Of a stretch of DNA of 64,000 nt, positions 1 to 11,812 are shown piece by piece (the first letter of the stretch is position 1; every line of letters begins with the position of its first letter). The notes beneath the pieces were generated by a model. It did no database searches. It saw only the letters and a list, made by a program, of their open reading frames with translations, and was not told the origin of the DNA. This stretch comes from Porites lobata (taxonomy: Eukaryota > Cnidaria > Anthozoa > Scleractinia > Poritidae), in the NCBI GenBank assembly GCA_942486035.1, contig CALNXK010000014.1, forward strand, positions 1,966,001-2,030,000. The letters run 5' to 3'. A program made the translations under genes and the position numbers.

Positions 1-270
1 AGCTGCCTTTCAGATGCATTGCACAAATTTGTTACTCCTACCCCCTGCCAAAAAAAACCTTCATCAATCATTCCAAATTTCCGTTTAGCCAAGACAAAGC
101 AATCTTTGTTTGGGAATCTTGATCTCTGCAAGTAGCATAGCTGCTTTTTCAGTTATACACCAGGAGTCAGAACTAGCAATCAGAGATTAATAGAGTGCGT
201 TGGACATGTTAACAGCTAGTGTACCAAATGTTGACCTTAGTCAAAAATAGAAGGGAAACTTCATTTCGGT

Positions 271-548
271 CATTTCGTATATGGTCCCCATTCTCAAAAT
301 AGTGAGGGATGCGCGAAGCATAAAAGAGTTACTTCAAGGATTCTGTATCGGGAATACGTCGTAAGCCCTGTACTTTCTAAGGTTATGAGCTTCTGCTGAG
401 TTTTACGTCCATGTTTGCTCGCGTATTTCGTATATGGCCCGTGAGAGATGCGTGAAGCTGAAAAGAGTTACTTCAAGGATTCTGTATAGTGAAGACGTCA
501 TCAGCCCTTTACTTTCTAAGGTGAGTTTTACATGCATGTGTGCTCACG
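271..548. repeat. Two-unit tandem duplication
   Basis: Two adjacent units (271-423 and 424-548) share the block TATTTCGTATATGG, then GAGTTACTTCAAGGATTCTG, then a TACTTTCTAAGGT block and a shared end. The second unit is shorter and diverged. No coding content is evident. The short ORF across the second unit does not continue into the first. Confidence 0.75.
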
Positions 549-2029
549 TATTTCTTTCGCTCTTCTATCCGATCTTTAAGGAAAATTTTAAAAATTATTT
601 ATTTGCAACTCCACAAAAGGTACGTGACATTACATAATCATATAAATTCCCTGGATGACAACAGTAGACAGCTAAAAACACTAAAAACAGTACATAGTGC
701 GAAAAAAAAAAAAAAACAAAACAAATAGATGAAAAAAAAAAAAAGGAAAATAAATATTATAAGAAATTGGAATGATTACATATTGTGCTCACAGAAAAAA
801 GGTATTACTAACAACAAGTTATTGGCCTCTTTGATACTGTCTGTGTAAGCTTTGGTCAAGCGTGAAAAAAGCTAGTCTTCCTCGGTGAACGCTAGTTTCC
901 ATATCTCAAACCGCCCTTGGATACCTTGTGATGCCTGCGCAAAGCAGTTTTGGTGAACATGGGCCTTTAAAAAAGATTTCATTTATGAACAGAAGATTTA
1001 GGATATTGTTTGAACAAAGAAGTATTTTAAACTAGAATAAGAGGAACAAAGTCACATAATTTCAAGGTGAATAATTCACTTAAATATAAAGTCAGATGTC
1101 CACTGTCTGTTTCATTGTTTTGCATGCGTAGTTTTGCAAGCGTAGTGTTCTATAAATAAAGTCAGTGTTAAAGTTTGTTCTTTCTAACTCTCCTTACTCT
1201 TTTATGTTTACAATTACCTCTTTTAGTGTTCTCTATTTCTAAAAAAATTTAGGCTTCCTTCAATCTCGAGATTGTTTTTTTAGTTTCAAAATAGTGGCAG
1301 AAAGTATCCTGACGGAACTTCTCTAATGGCGTGAAGGCCCGAAAGGACGAAAAACAGAAGTTAAAGGAATATAAGCCCCTTCTACAGCCTAGTTCGAAGG
1401 CATCTTCTTTTCCACGAATACTCTACTCTTCAATCGATAGGTCATTTCCAAGTTCCAAAAACTTTCTCTTTCAAAACAAGGCTAAGTACAAAACCTTTCT
1501 TTGTTTTCATATCAATGACTTTGCACTTAGACTCGCTTTGAAACAGAGGCCTCAAGGGCAACTCGGAAATGGCCTACAGCAGTATTACACCATCAAGTCC
1601 ATCGCTGGCCCTTATATTTCGCGCCAGATGGAGTTTAAGACCTACACCAAGGGCGTCGCAACAAGTTTCTACAAATTTTTTTGAAATACTAGACTGAAAA
1701 TGAAGAATTTTTTCATTTCACGCCTTCTCAATTAACTAATAATTATCTAACTTTTTCTTGAATGTAATTCTTCTCTCCTTTCCCAATTTTGAGGATCGCA
1801 TTAAATGGGAAATACGTGAAACAACATTGCATTGTAAGGTGACAAGTGTTTCATTAAGTGTAACGAGTACTGTTCACTTGTGGGGTAGGCACGGAATAAT
1901 ATTTTGGAGGTCGGCCATCTGAACTGTACAAAATCAACTGAGCAAAGATTGTCTACAGAGAAAAAAAAACAAACGCTTGACATTAGAACTTACACATACA
2001 GTGGTGACACCGCGATTAATCTCAGAGTT
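549..2029. other. Intergenic DNA, no supported gene
   Basis: AT-rich DNA with poly-A runs near 700-745. An open frame at 1331-1684 (+) runs about 117 codons but begins at GTG, has no recognisable domain, and has no splice context that I could support. It may be a decayed repeat. Confidence 0.5.
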
Positions 2030-2034
2030 CTTTA

Positions 2035-2295
2035 CAGGGGCGGATCTAGGGGGAGGGTGCAGGGGGTGCGCATCCCCCCCCCGGATGACCTGCGGCCGCT
2101 TTCTAATTAACACTGTGCAGTCGCTTCACAGTCATACAAAATCTGCTCTATGGTTTGGTATGTATTCTCAGCAGTTCACATTATGTTATTTCCTAGTCAA
2201 AAGCCCTCTTCTTCGTATTTGCTTTTGAAATTTTTTACGTCACCAGTCAGTTAGTGGTGCACCCCCTCCTAAGAAAAATCCTGGATCCGCCCCTG
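2035..2295. mobile_element. hAT-like MITE with 5-bp target duplication
   Basis: The left end CAGGGGCGGATCTAGG mirrors the right end CCTGGATCCGCCCCTG. The element is 261 bp and is flanked on both sides by CTTTA (2030-2034 and 2296-2300), an exact 5-bp target site duplication. The CAGGSGCGGATC-type terminus is typical of non-autonomous hAT elements. 5-bp duplications are known for the hAT5-type lineage. No transposase is encoded. It shares terminal style with the elements at 12461 and 49424. Confidence 0.85.
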
Positions 2296-2300
2296 CTTTA

Positions 2301-3783
2301 TGAAAATGAACAATGACATAAGAGGATAACCTCTATCTTTTTGCTTTTATGTAATATCTTCGACTTTACTTATGAAAAACACGTGCGTTCATCGCTAAGC
2401 CTCCGTACAACGGGGAACGGTCGAAAAATTAACGAGTTTTAATACGCGTAACATCGCTCTTCTCCTTTGGGCAGCTAATTGATATCGTTTACATTATTTC
2501 AATGGAAGGTCTAGCTTACTGTGATCTTTTTCGTCAAAAACTCTCGAAGTTTTTGCTCCTTTTCAAGATAGCACCGGTTTTAATGGTCGATAATTACACT
2601 GGGAAAACTGAAAACGTGTCCTCAACAGTATATCAGTCATAACCAATCGAAACTTGGACTTCTTCGAATACTGATTAATTGATTACATTTTTATCAGTTT
2701 CCGTTTCTTAGCTGGTGTAACTTACCTTAAATGCTTAGTGACACGCACATCTTAGAAACCGCAAAAAAGTAAGAAAATGTGTTACTGAATTATAAACATC
2801 GCTAAACGGCTTTACTAAATTGCTTTAAAGATAGTAAACAGACTCACATAGTGTTCGAAATTAAGAAAATGCCATGGCGTATTCCCACTGATTTTGTCTC
2901 GGTAATGTGATTTTGTAATAATTTAAAAAGATTTACTGATATGCTAATACACAAGAGTTTTATTATCGTTCTATTTTTTGAGGTCAAACGAGGGTACAAC
3001 TGTACTCTGTTCGAGTTCAAAGAAAAAATGACATCTGATTCTAGAATTAAAAGTATTATTTAATCACCCCCATCTCATATTGGTCAGGAAAGTACCTGTC
3101 TGCTACAAAAAAAGTCAATATTTTCATTTTCGAGGCAAAAATGAGTTTATTTGTTTAAGCGGCCTTAAGGCTGTAATTTACAGATTTCTTTCCGTTTCTT
3201 AATTATCGCCTTCCGAGGCCGGAACAAAAGAAGTGTTATAAACAGCCTTGCATTTTCTTCTCGTTTCTTTTAGTAATGCCGCACGTACAACATCGCACGC
3301 GTGTACAGTAATCAACGTTTTAGTCTAAACGTTGTCTACAGCACTTAGGTTAAAACATTTTCGGGTAATCTAATTGGCAGCTAGTATTATGACAGTCACT
3401 GCTTTTACAAAGTTTTTTTAGTGCTTAACTATCTTGCGTAATTTCTAAGCGTAGTTGCATTGTTTGCGCGAGAGGCTGTATGAAATTAGCCTCCCAAAAA
3501 AACCTGCTAATCTGTCCCTGGAGTAACTGACATTGTTTGACGCATTCGTCATAGCCAATAGTTATTATTATCAAAACTCGACATGTCAGACGACGGAAGA
3601 AAGACAGGTAGAAACGACCTGAACTGAGTTAAACAAATGTCTTTTTTCATTTTCACCTCTCAAATCAATCCAAGTCCATTTGCAATCTTTTTGGAGCAGT
3701 TTTTCCTCCACGAAAGCCACTGAGTTGAGTGTTGGAACATCGGTTTCCATCTCAAAGGTAAAACCGAGCTGCAACCAGTCGAA
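2301..3783. other. Intergenic and upstream region of the PPP1R27-like gene
   Basis: AT-rich, with no open frame that looks coding and no clear repeat ends. The last few hundred bases are the likely promoter and 5' untranslated region of the downstream ankyrin gene. No TATA box could be assigned with confidence. Confidence 0.4.
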
Positions 3784-4344
3784 ATGACGACGAAACGACA
3801 GACACCCAAAATAAAGATCGATTTCTGGGACGACAATATGTGTTCTGGCGCCGGAGAAGGAAATGCAGTCGCCGAAACTGAGAAATTCTGTGTGAAGAAG
3901 CTAAAATCGAAATTTATTAAACCCGACCGACTTAAGAGTCAAAGAAACAAGCTAAGGGAAGCGGTAATGAACGACAAACCCGATGATATCCCGAGAATCA
4001 TCAAGGAGGAAGGAATCAAAATCAACGAGATCGGCAAGAGCAGTGTTCCGCTGATTCACGAGGCAGCTTTTGAAGGAAGAATAGAATGCGTGAGAGCGCT
4101 GTTAGATTGCGGGGCAAAAATCAACATGTGTGACGCTGAAGATTGGACTGCCCTTCACGCGGCTGTTTTAGGGGGACATGTGGAGCTCGCTAGTGTTTTA
4201 ATTCAAAGGGGAGCGGATATGTACGCCGAGACAAACGAGAAGTACATTCCTTTCCACATTGCGATTGAAAACGGCGACGAGAACATGATAGCACTGTTTG
4301 TTGACAAGATGTCGCAATTGTCGGCGTTTGGTGGGAAAGGATAG
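3784..4344 (+). CDS. PPP1R27-like ankyrin-repeat protein (putative PP1 regulator)
   Basis: A single-exon ORF of 186 codons with an ATG start and TAG stop. Near the N-terminus lies KIDFW (residues 11-15), which fits the [RK][VI]x[FW] motif used to dock on protein phosphatase 1. After a basic segment (about 38-60) come ankyrin repeats: a weak one at about 56-84, then clear ones at 87-117, 120-150 (WTALHAAVLGGHVELASVLI) and 153-182. A short RVxF-bearing N-terminus followed by a few ankyrin repeats is the plan of vertebrate PPP1R27, so inhibition or targeting of PP1 is the likely role. This is inferred from layout, not tested. Another small ankyrin adaptor remains possible. Intronless and followed by AT-rich DNA. 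Confidence 0.75.
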   Translation: MTTKRQTPKIKIDFWDDNMCSGAGEGNAVAETEKFCVKKLKSKFIKPDRLKSQRNKLREAVMNDKPDDIPRIIKEEGIKINEIGKSSVPLIHEAAFEGRIECVRALLDCGAKINMCDAEDWTALHAAVLGGHVELASVLIQRGADMYAETNEKYIPFHIAIENGDENMIALFVDKMSQLSAFGGKG

Positions 4345-5629
4345 TCTGAAACATGTACTATAGCATGGAACTGGATTTGTAAGGTCAATTTATGCCTTGA
4401 AAATGACTTACTTCAGAGTATCTAAAGACATGTAATTAATATAGATGACACGCGTGCAAAACGTCTGCGCATGCGCAAGGTCTCTATTTTCAATAATTAA
4501 AATTTGCAAAATCTTCGCCATTAAATTGAAAAACACTTAGGAATGTTTGATATGTTTAATGGTCTGCAGCCAGTTCTAGTATTAAGCACAACAAAAAAAT
4601 TACTTAAACTAACTTAACTAACTAACTGGTAAAGTCGTCCAGTACAAGGTTTTTCCGTCCTTGTTTTTCCACTTAGCATGCATTGGTCGTTTTCGTTGTT
4701 CGCATTGACCGAGCTCAGCGACATGATGACCAAAACAACAACAATGGCTACGGCGATGTGCTGCCAGAGCGAGCGTGGACTTTCAAACATGATTTTCGCC
4801 TTTGGTGCAAGGAGGAAAGTATGTGGTGCAAAAGAGAGAAACTAAAGCAATTAATAAACTTTGTGTTCGTGAAATTCTAAGCTTATCTTTTGTGTGTGGA
4901 GCTTACTTTTTTGAATTTCGTGGCCGGAATCTAGTTTGTTTTGGTATCGCGTATAATTTCGATTGGGGGAGACACTGGCAAATTCGCGCCGAAAGCAGGG
5001 AAGGCACGCATGCGCACTGCGTTTTTCACGCGTGTCAATATAGATTGTGTTACTAACTTCAGGCGTAGGTCGCGGATGAGTCACAGGCACCAAAGGGTAC
5101 AGAGGGAGGGGATCGAAACAGTCAACAGTTCGAAATATACGCATGGGATTATTCTGTCACCGATAGACTCAGTCTATTAGAATGGTAGTTGTAGAAACTA
5201 GGACTGCGGCTATGATTCCCACACACAATAGGGTTGAGCTACCTGTGGATGAACCATTCATTTTACTCGTCAATGTGTGCGTGCTATCTGGAATGACAGA
5301 AGCACATAGCTTTGCTCGAAGATCAGGCTCATGCGATTCCTAGTCATGTCGGCACTAGTCTAGTACACCCGTGAAACATGGACCCCAACAGTGCAGATTA
5401 AGAATAAATTAGGGGCCGTAGAGATGAGATGCTTTCGAAACTACACTTGGTATCTCCTACTAAGTCCACATCACGAACGAGGAAGTGAAAAACAGAAGCC
5501 ATTGGGCCCTACGATGGCATTCTAACATGGCTTGGGTTAGGAAATCAGGCCAAGTATAGCCGTGCAAAGAGTAGCAAGGAAAGAGGACAGAGAAACTCGG
5601 GGTGAGGGGGGGGTACTTTCTTATAAGAG
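4345..5629. other. Spacer downstream of the PPP1R27-like gene
   Basis: AT-rich spacer with a short TAAC-type tandem near 4609-4627. Several overlapping ORFs of 60-97 codons on both strands (4683-5180) start at non-ATG codons or lack domain features, and I do not call them genes. Confidence 0.4.
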
Positions 5630-5835
5630 ACTAATAGGGATGTACCGCTGGATGAGGTCGCATTTTCACGACTGGATTGACTATAATGGGGTCGCATTTA
5701 CTAGAATGAGTTACTAGAATGAGGTCGCACATTTTCGGATTTTTTGGGATAAGACAGTTCTTCATATTTACGGTTAGCAGATGTACCAGAATGTTTGTAC
5801 CGTAGATGAAAAGTAAAGTATTCTTCATTCAGTCT
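5630..5835. repeat. Dispersed repeat with GGTCGCA motifs
   Basis: The motif GRGGTCGCA recurs three times within about 90 bases (around 5655, 5690 and 5723), separated by ACTAGAATGAG-like blocks. The pattern resembles a repeat common in coral assemblies, but that resemblance is from memory and unverified. Confidence 0.4.
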
Positions 5836-6097
5836 AAAAAATGCGTCAATTCATAAAAATAGAGGGTGACTAGACTAAGTTGGGATCGCGAAAATTACAT
5901 ATCTGCTTAAAAAATGACTAAGATGGGGTCTGTAATTGGCCACAGGATAGATTATAAGGGGGTAGGGGTTCTGAGAGGCCAGCGGCACATACCCAGCAAA
6001 AATTAACCCCCTCCCCCCCCCCGAGGAGAAATGCTGAGAGGACAACATATCGAAGTGGACAGGTTTGAAGAAAGAGTGACAATAGGGACCATTTGAG

Positions 6098-6135
6098 TGA
6101 CAGGACAGGTGACAGGACAGGTGACAGGACAGGTG
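6098..6135. repeat. 12-bp tandem repeat
   Basis: About three copies of GTGACAGGACAG in perfect register. Confidence 0.85.
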
Positions 6136-6629
6136 CAGGTGGTATGCCCACAGGCCATGTACTGTATGCTGATTCCCAATTTGTCATTTAATAGCCTGAG
6201 TAGAAAGTCTTTGCAAAAGATTGAATTTTTAAATTCATAAAAACACGACAGTAGAACAGCTATAAACTAACATTATGGTCTTTCCAACTTAAGGGGCCGT
6301 GTCGCTTGTCCTATTGGCTACCATTTAATAGCCTTTGTAGAAAGTCTTTGAAATCGAGTTATTGCGCAAAAATTGGAGCGAGAGCAAAAGAAATCGAAGA
6401 TCCTCTTTTTTGCTCTCGTGCTAACATTCTCGACAAACTCGCGTGAAAACGCTTGCTACCGAGTCTATCCTTTTAAATAGTTGAAACTGTTTTTGCATCA
6501 ATTGAATTTCGAAAATAATGGTCCAGGTTTGTTATATAAGGCCATATTTAGGCCGAAACTATTGAAAATTCATTGGTGGGTAAAGGTAGTAAGTAGTGTC
6601 TTCAGCCACAGAGTTTACCTAAAGCAGTA

Positions 6630-6877
6630 ATATGGTGTTTGAATTCTCCGTCTTCTTTAATATAAAAATACAGTCTTGGGTTTGTACGCTGGTGGACGGC
6701 CGAATTTCGAGCAAGTCCCCGATGCAATTCTAAACGTCTGGTGTACTTGTATTTAAATTCCGACCCTACTCGCCATTAGAACTAGAACTCGGAGGGTCGT
6801 GAGTTCGATTCTCACCTGGAGCTCGGAAAATTTTTCTGAGCTTTCTGGTGTTTGAATTCTCCTTCTTCTTTAATATC
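6630..6877. repeat. tRNA-like SINE fragment between direct repeats
   Basis: Contains a B-box-like segment GTGAGTTCGATTCTCAC (about 6800-6817), as in tRNA-derived SINEs, with no foldable full tRNA. It is bracketed by two near-identical 27-bp blocks reading GGTGTTTGAATTCTCC at about 6633 and 6847. Probably a SINE or composite repeat rather than a functional tRNA gene. Confidence 0.4.
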
Positions 6878-7032
6878 CTCGTTTCACATAGCCCATAAAG
6901 ATTAGGAAATGCGGGCCCACCAACCCAGTTGACCTTGAGATTACTGAAAGTACACAATGGGGAGGTCATTGGTGGGATGGCATTGTATATGCAGAATAAC
7001 AAACAGAAAATTGTATGTAGAGTAACAAACAC

Positions 7033-7874
7033 AAAATGCTAAGTGTTAAGAGGTATTCTAAATCATATATTTGAATAGTAAAATACAGAACAATTTTACA
7101 CCTCACAATGCAACTCAGTGAGGACAACAGTTAAAACAAATTATGGTATTACTCTGGAAAATTCAACTCAAGCACCAATGACGTCAGACTTCAATGCAAA
7201 TAGGTTTTCGGTAGCGTTTTCGTGGTTAAGGAAGGATTGTTTACTTATGGTGTTTTTAATTCCAAGTCGCATTAATAATGAATAAAAGTGATGAATAACC
7301 TAACAAGGCCCATAATCTGTTTCCCTGTAAACGTGGTAGTTGATGATTAACCGAAAAGCCGATATTTTACTTAACCAATGAGGTGCAGGCGATTTTATTG
7401 ATATGCACTTTGCTAATTTAGGAACAAGTAAGAACATTATCCATTATCCCAAATCCTTGGAGCGTTAAAAATTTTATGAGCTAGAATCTTCAAACTATTA
7501 GGTCATTAATTAAAGTTTGTGTGCTATTGGAATACCCCCCATGTAGATCTTAGACACCAAAACCCTCCATGTAGCCCATGATGTTTTGTGTCAACATGCA
7601 TTTCATACGCTGTTACTGTATGGTCGCTCCGCGCTGAGCGCTCGCACTCGTGAGAGCTGTAGTTATTTAACGCATGACACAGTCTCTGCGACGGATTAAC
7701 ATTTCCGCCGGCTTTAAAGTGGCTGTTGAGGTTTTAAGTGTGTAGATTGTCAAGAATAATCAAGGTCTTTTGCAACTGTCGCATAATAAACGAGAAAATC
7801 TCGTTAGAGTCGTTTACTGAGATCGAAAGAAGCAGCCGAAGTCATTTTACTTGTCATCTGATTTGTACACAAAG
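7033..7874. other. Upstream region of FANK1
   Basis: AT-rich DNA that becomes more GC- and CpG-rich at about 7620-7720 (GCTCCGCGCTGAGCGCTCGC), the likely promoter area of the downstream gene. No unambiguous RFX X-box was found, although FANK1 genes are ciliary. The 5' untranslated region probably begins within 7700-7874. Confidence 0.4.
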
Positions 7875-8352
7875 ATGTCTCTACCAGAGCTAACTGTCGG
7901 TGAAGTCAACTACAACAGCATAGAACTTAGATGGGATACCTCAGAGAATAACAACAGCAATAATAACAAGAAGCGAAAGCTGTTCCACGTTCAGCTCAAC
8001 AGGGCTCGAGCTAGAAGTCCTTGCCCTGGCGGCCCGTCGCTCGATCCTTTAACGAACTACCAAGGGTTCAGCGTGCAGTATGTGTTCAAAGGCTTAGAGC
8101 CTATGACTCAGTATTTATGCCGACTGAGAGTTATGGACGACGGAAACGGCGGGAAGGAAGGCGGATGGAGTGAACCTATCACTGTCTGTACTGCCAATGA
8201 GCCGCCATCGGGAGCTGAACTGCATAAGGCTGTCTCCAAGCAAGAGTTGGAGAAAGTTCGAAGCATTCTTGAGGAAAATAGCACGGTTGTTGAGGTGATG
8301 GATAAATTCGGCTTGACTCCACTCATGATTGCCGCACAGAAGGGCTTTACAG
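7875..8352 (+). CDS. FANK1: FANK1 orthologue, exon 1 (fibronectin III plus first ankyrin repeat)
   Basis: The true start is the ATG at 7875 (MSLPELTVGE). An upstream in-frame TTG at 7851 is not a eukaryotic start. Residues 4-107 form a fibronectin type III domain (IELRW early, GLEPMTQYLCRLRV late, closing with EPITVCTANEP). Ankyrin repeats begin at about residue 112 (FGLTPLMIAAQKGFT). The exon ends with ACAG before GTGAGA and is 478 nt, leaving phase 1. Joining to 11187 continues in frame as GFT-E-VMEILLEF and gives a 367-residue protein, close to the 345 or so of human FANK1 with the same FN3-then-ankyrin order. FANK1 is expressed in testis and ciliated cells in vertebrates, so a sperm or ciliary role is likely but inferred. 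The intron is about 2.8 kb. Confidence 0.93.
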
Positions 8353-9879
8353 GTGAGATAATTGACTATAAGTACCGAAGGATTTCGCTCAGATTTGTTA
8401 ATACGTTTGAGCTGTGCAAGTTGGCTGTAATGCAAATTGCAAACGATGAAGAGGTTATTTGATGAACCAGTTAGTAAGTCTAAGTTACGTTTAAATCGCT
8501 GGAGAAACTGAGATGTAAACTTTAAAGAAGCAGCCATGGTTCTCAGAAATTTTTGGCGACATAATCAATCAACTGAATGATAAAGCTCTTGTACAGAATG
8601 GAGCTAGCAGAGGTACTGTGCCCTGTACAATACGATGTTTACATGAAGCAAATGCTCAAGTGTACACCCGCTTCTGGCACTGATCTCTTCTCGTTGTTAC
8701 GCCAACAAGACATTTGATAAATTCTAGTCAATAAGTGACGTTCTACAGTCATGCTTGTAAGAGCCCCGTAATTACAAAGAAGACGGTCTTGCATAAGGAA
8801 TTCAAACCTCACTAAAATATCGTACAGAATACAACAATTTCCGTTGTCTTTTGTTATTCCCAACTGCGCTAACAATGATTAAGTTTTTTTTTAAAAGATG
8901 TTACTCAATTTCTGGGATTACTTTCAACCAACATTCTCTACTAATCCCGATCGATTTTTGTCGACCATTTTAGGTTCATTTGCAAAACTTTTATGCTTCG
9001 AAAATAAATTTATATAGATTCTATCGTTAATTCTTTCTGATTATTCAAGTCCAAAGCACGGATCAAGGACTTTGTCTTCATTAAAATAACAATAACTTCA
9101 GCTGCCTTATGCCTTTTGTTTTTAACGGAAACAAAAAGGAAAAATGTGAGCTCATTAAAAAGCCTATTTATGATAATCACATAAATATCTTCGTGAATCA
9201 GCAGAATCAAGGTGTTTTAGAGTAAAATTTTCAAATCTGATTAAACCCAAATTAGTGAGTGAAAATCTGGCGGAGACGGTGATCATTTCTTGTCGATCTA
9301 GACAAAGCTTCTTCCGCCGAACTGCAAAAAAAGAATTAACAACCCCTTGCTTAAATAAACAGGCCTTTTACACTAGGGTCTTTATTCAACTGGAGATTAG
9401 TTTTGTTCAAATAAACAAGAGCCAAACGCATTAAAAACGATTCAAAGCAGATACAGTAGACCTTATGAACTTCCTCTCGCTGTTTTATGTGCTTGGAAAA
9501 TAATAAGAATTATAATAATGTCTCTCCTACTTGTTACTACCCAATCTTATTCACAAATTGGGCATTGAGGTTCTGTTAAAGTTTCTTTCAGTACTCAGGT
9601 ATTTAGACACTTACCACGGTAAGTACACAATAAAAGAGCTTCAATCAATCTTTATGGTAATTTGAACATGAAATGTTTTAGGGTTGAAAATTCCAAAACT
9701 CAGAGCAAAAATTAAGGAAACGAAACGAATATTTCGTCCCCCTAAATATCTTCGTCAGAGCAGGTGAACAACCTTTTTGGTATATGAAGTGATTTGTTAA
9801 TAACTCACAGATTCTGAAGCATCGAACAATCGATTTGTTGAATTTGTCTTTGGGGTTTCAATAAGCACGACAAAAACAC
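8353..9879. other. FANK1 intron, 5' part
   Basis: AT-rich intronic DNA. Short ORFs on the minus strand (8639-8875, 9010-9210) show no coding character. The donor is GTGAGA at 8353, and the matching acceptor is TTTTCAG at 11180-11186. Confidence 0.6.
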
Positions 9880-10780
9880 CTGTTTTAAAGAGTAAGAAGT
9901 TTATAGTACACTCCCCTGCGGGGCTCTTCAGTGATACAAAAGAAAGCTACAATTCATTATCAAGTATATATCAAAAATATCTACCTAAAAACGAAAAAAA
10001 ATCACCTAAGTTTCCGTTTTTAAAATTCCTATGATACAATAAAAAGTTAAAACCTACAAAACGCTCGCGGGATCAAGAAATTTGTGTAACAATATTTGCC
10101 TCAGTTTCTATTTAAAATCCCCATGATTCTTACTTAATTTGAGGTCTTTATCTAGCCTGCTCCACAAACTGACAACTTTGTACTGGAATGATCGCTGACC
10201 AGCAGCTTTAAATAAAGGGATATTTAATTGTTGTGAATTGCGTGTCACGCGGCCAGAAACTTGGCCTCTGGTAACTAGCTTGGTTGCGAGGTAATCTGGG
10301 ACACAGCCCGTCATACAATTAAACGTAAAAACAGCGTTCCTCAGATATAATTGCTGTCTGACAGGTAACCATGACAATTCCCGGAGAACTGGAGAGATAT
10401 GGTCGAATTTTCTCGCTCCACTAAGTATCCGGGCGGCAAAGTTCTGTACGTGTTGCAATTTAAGTGTTAGACCAGACCGCCGAGCAGTAAAATAATTTAC
10501 AGAAAACAAGCGCGTTGATTAAAATCGCTAAATGTTCACGAAAGAGGTAATTGTGTGCAAGTCTCTTGTTAGGGTTAGCTGAGTGCCGGGCTTAAATTTG
10601 CTTGATAAGATCGTGCCTGCATTGTCCAGGCTTCATTATTCCGCGGTTCATGTGATTGAATTCCCGAAGGCCCCGGAAGACGCCTAGGAACCAATGCGAA
10701 ACTTTGTCAATGAGTGCTTTAACATGACAATCTATTCTTGCACCGTCGAGGAAAAGAGAAATTTGATGACCGGGCAAAAC
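9880..10780 (-). pseudogene. Degraded non-LTR retrotransposon (LINE) 3' end in the FANK1 intron
   Basis: Minus-strand frames at 10777-10592 (HVKALIDKVSHW region) and 10509-10108 match the C-terminal part of CR1/L2/jockey-type reverse transcriptase ORFs. Diagnostic segments are LQHVQNFAARIL, HISPVLRELSWLPV and the FQYKVVSLWSRL tail. Frames are broken between the two blocks, and the polymerase core is missing. The DNA down to about 9880 is probably the element's 3' untranslated region. It is inserted antisense to FANK1 and cannot be active. Confidence 0.8.
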
Positions 10781-11186
10781 TGTTCACTTGTCAGGAACTT
10801 TTAAGTTTTTGCGATAGTGGGCTATGTTCGGGTACAATTTATTTAAGACTTTTCAGATGCAGTAGCTTGTTCTCAGGGCAAACTCGTAGGCTCTGGGGAC
10901 AAGATTCTCTCAGATGATCATAACTAAGGCAAATGCGTATGCTTTTGATCTGTGTCTGATAACATTTTTAATTTTTCCTATATAAAGTTGGCTGCTGTCT
11001 CTCTAACGCTCGCTAGCATGTGGATCAGTTTCCGTTTTATATCAGATTATTTATCTATAATTCATGTTCCTGTTCCTTTTATTTCTCTCCGGTTTCCCGT
11101 TGTTAGAACCCCGTGATCTTCAAGCTGAATCTCACATCAAATATTTAGCTGGTCTAATCACAGTTCATCCTCATATTTCTTTTCAG

Positions 11187-11812
11187 AGGTAATGGAGATC
11201 TTGTTAGAATTTAATGCAGATCCTGATTATGCCAACTTAGAAGGTAAAACAAGTTTAATGAAAGCTTGTTATGCTGGCCAAGAGGAAGCAGCACGGTTAT
11301 TACGACAGCACGGTGCATCTTGGGAAAAACGTGACAGGAGTGGGCTGACCGCTGTACACTGGGCTGCAGACGGGGGCCACGATGATCTCCTTTTATGGGT
11401 TCTTAGAGATGGCGGCCCAGTCGACATCGAAGATACTGTGAACGGTTGGACTCCCTTGATGCGTGTTGCGTGCCTTTCCGGAAATGACGACGTAGCAGAA
11501 GTACTTATAGCCAAAGGCGCTAACATAAACAAGTATGACAAATCTGGCAAGACTGTACTTATGGCAGCTGCCATGAACGGCCATTTTAATTTGGTTCGCT
11601 TGCTTGTTGACAAGGGCGCAGATATTTACTTGGAGAACAGGGAGGGGAAAACAGCTTTGGAATTCGCCCGTTCTATGGAACGTCATAGCATTATTAGATA
11701 TCTCGAGTTCCAAGTGGCGAAGGAAGAAAAACAAAGGAAGGCTAAGCTGTTGGAAGAGAAACTTAAGGAAAGTAAACAGAAACTAGATCAATTACAAATG
11801 AAAGTTAAATGA
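11187..11812 (+). CDS. FANK1: FANK1 orthologue, exon 2 (ankyrin repeats and C-terminal coiled coil)
   Basis: Begins right after the acceptor TTTTCAG and is read in phase 1. It encodes residues 160-367. At least five ankyrin repeats are visible, with hallmark cores KTSLMKACYAGQ, LTAVHWAADGGH, WTPLMRVACLSG and KTVLMAAAMNGH. The segment HWAADGGH followed by a repeat starting GWTPLMRV is a close match to vertebrate FANK1. The end (about 335-366) is rich in E, K, L and Q and looks like a coiled coil, ending in TGA at 11810. That tail is longer than in the human protein. It could also be read as a separate ankyrin protein starting at the ATG at 11192, but the frame-perfect splice to the FN3 exon makes a single gene far more likely. 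Confidence 0.93.

Noticed and set aside
1331..1684. 117-codon ORF on the plus strand
   Set aside because: Starts at GTG, no domain or splice evidence. It could be a decayed repeat.
8115..8537. Minus-strand ORF of 140 codons
   Set aside because: It overlaps FANK1 exon 1 and its donor in antisense and has no features of its own.
11269..11734. Two minus-strand ORFs of about 113 codons
   Set aside because: Antisense shadows of FANK1 exon 2, whose sense protein is clearly homologous to a known family.
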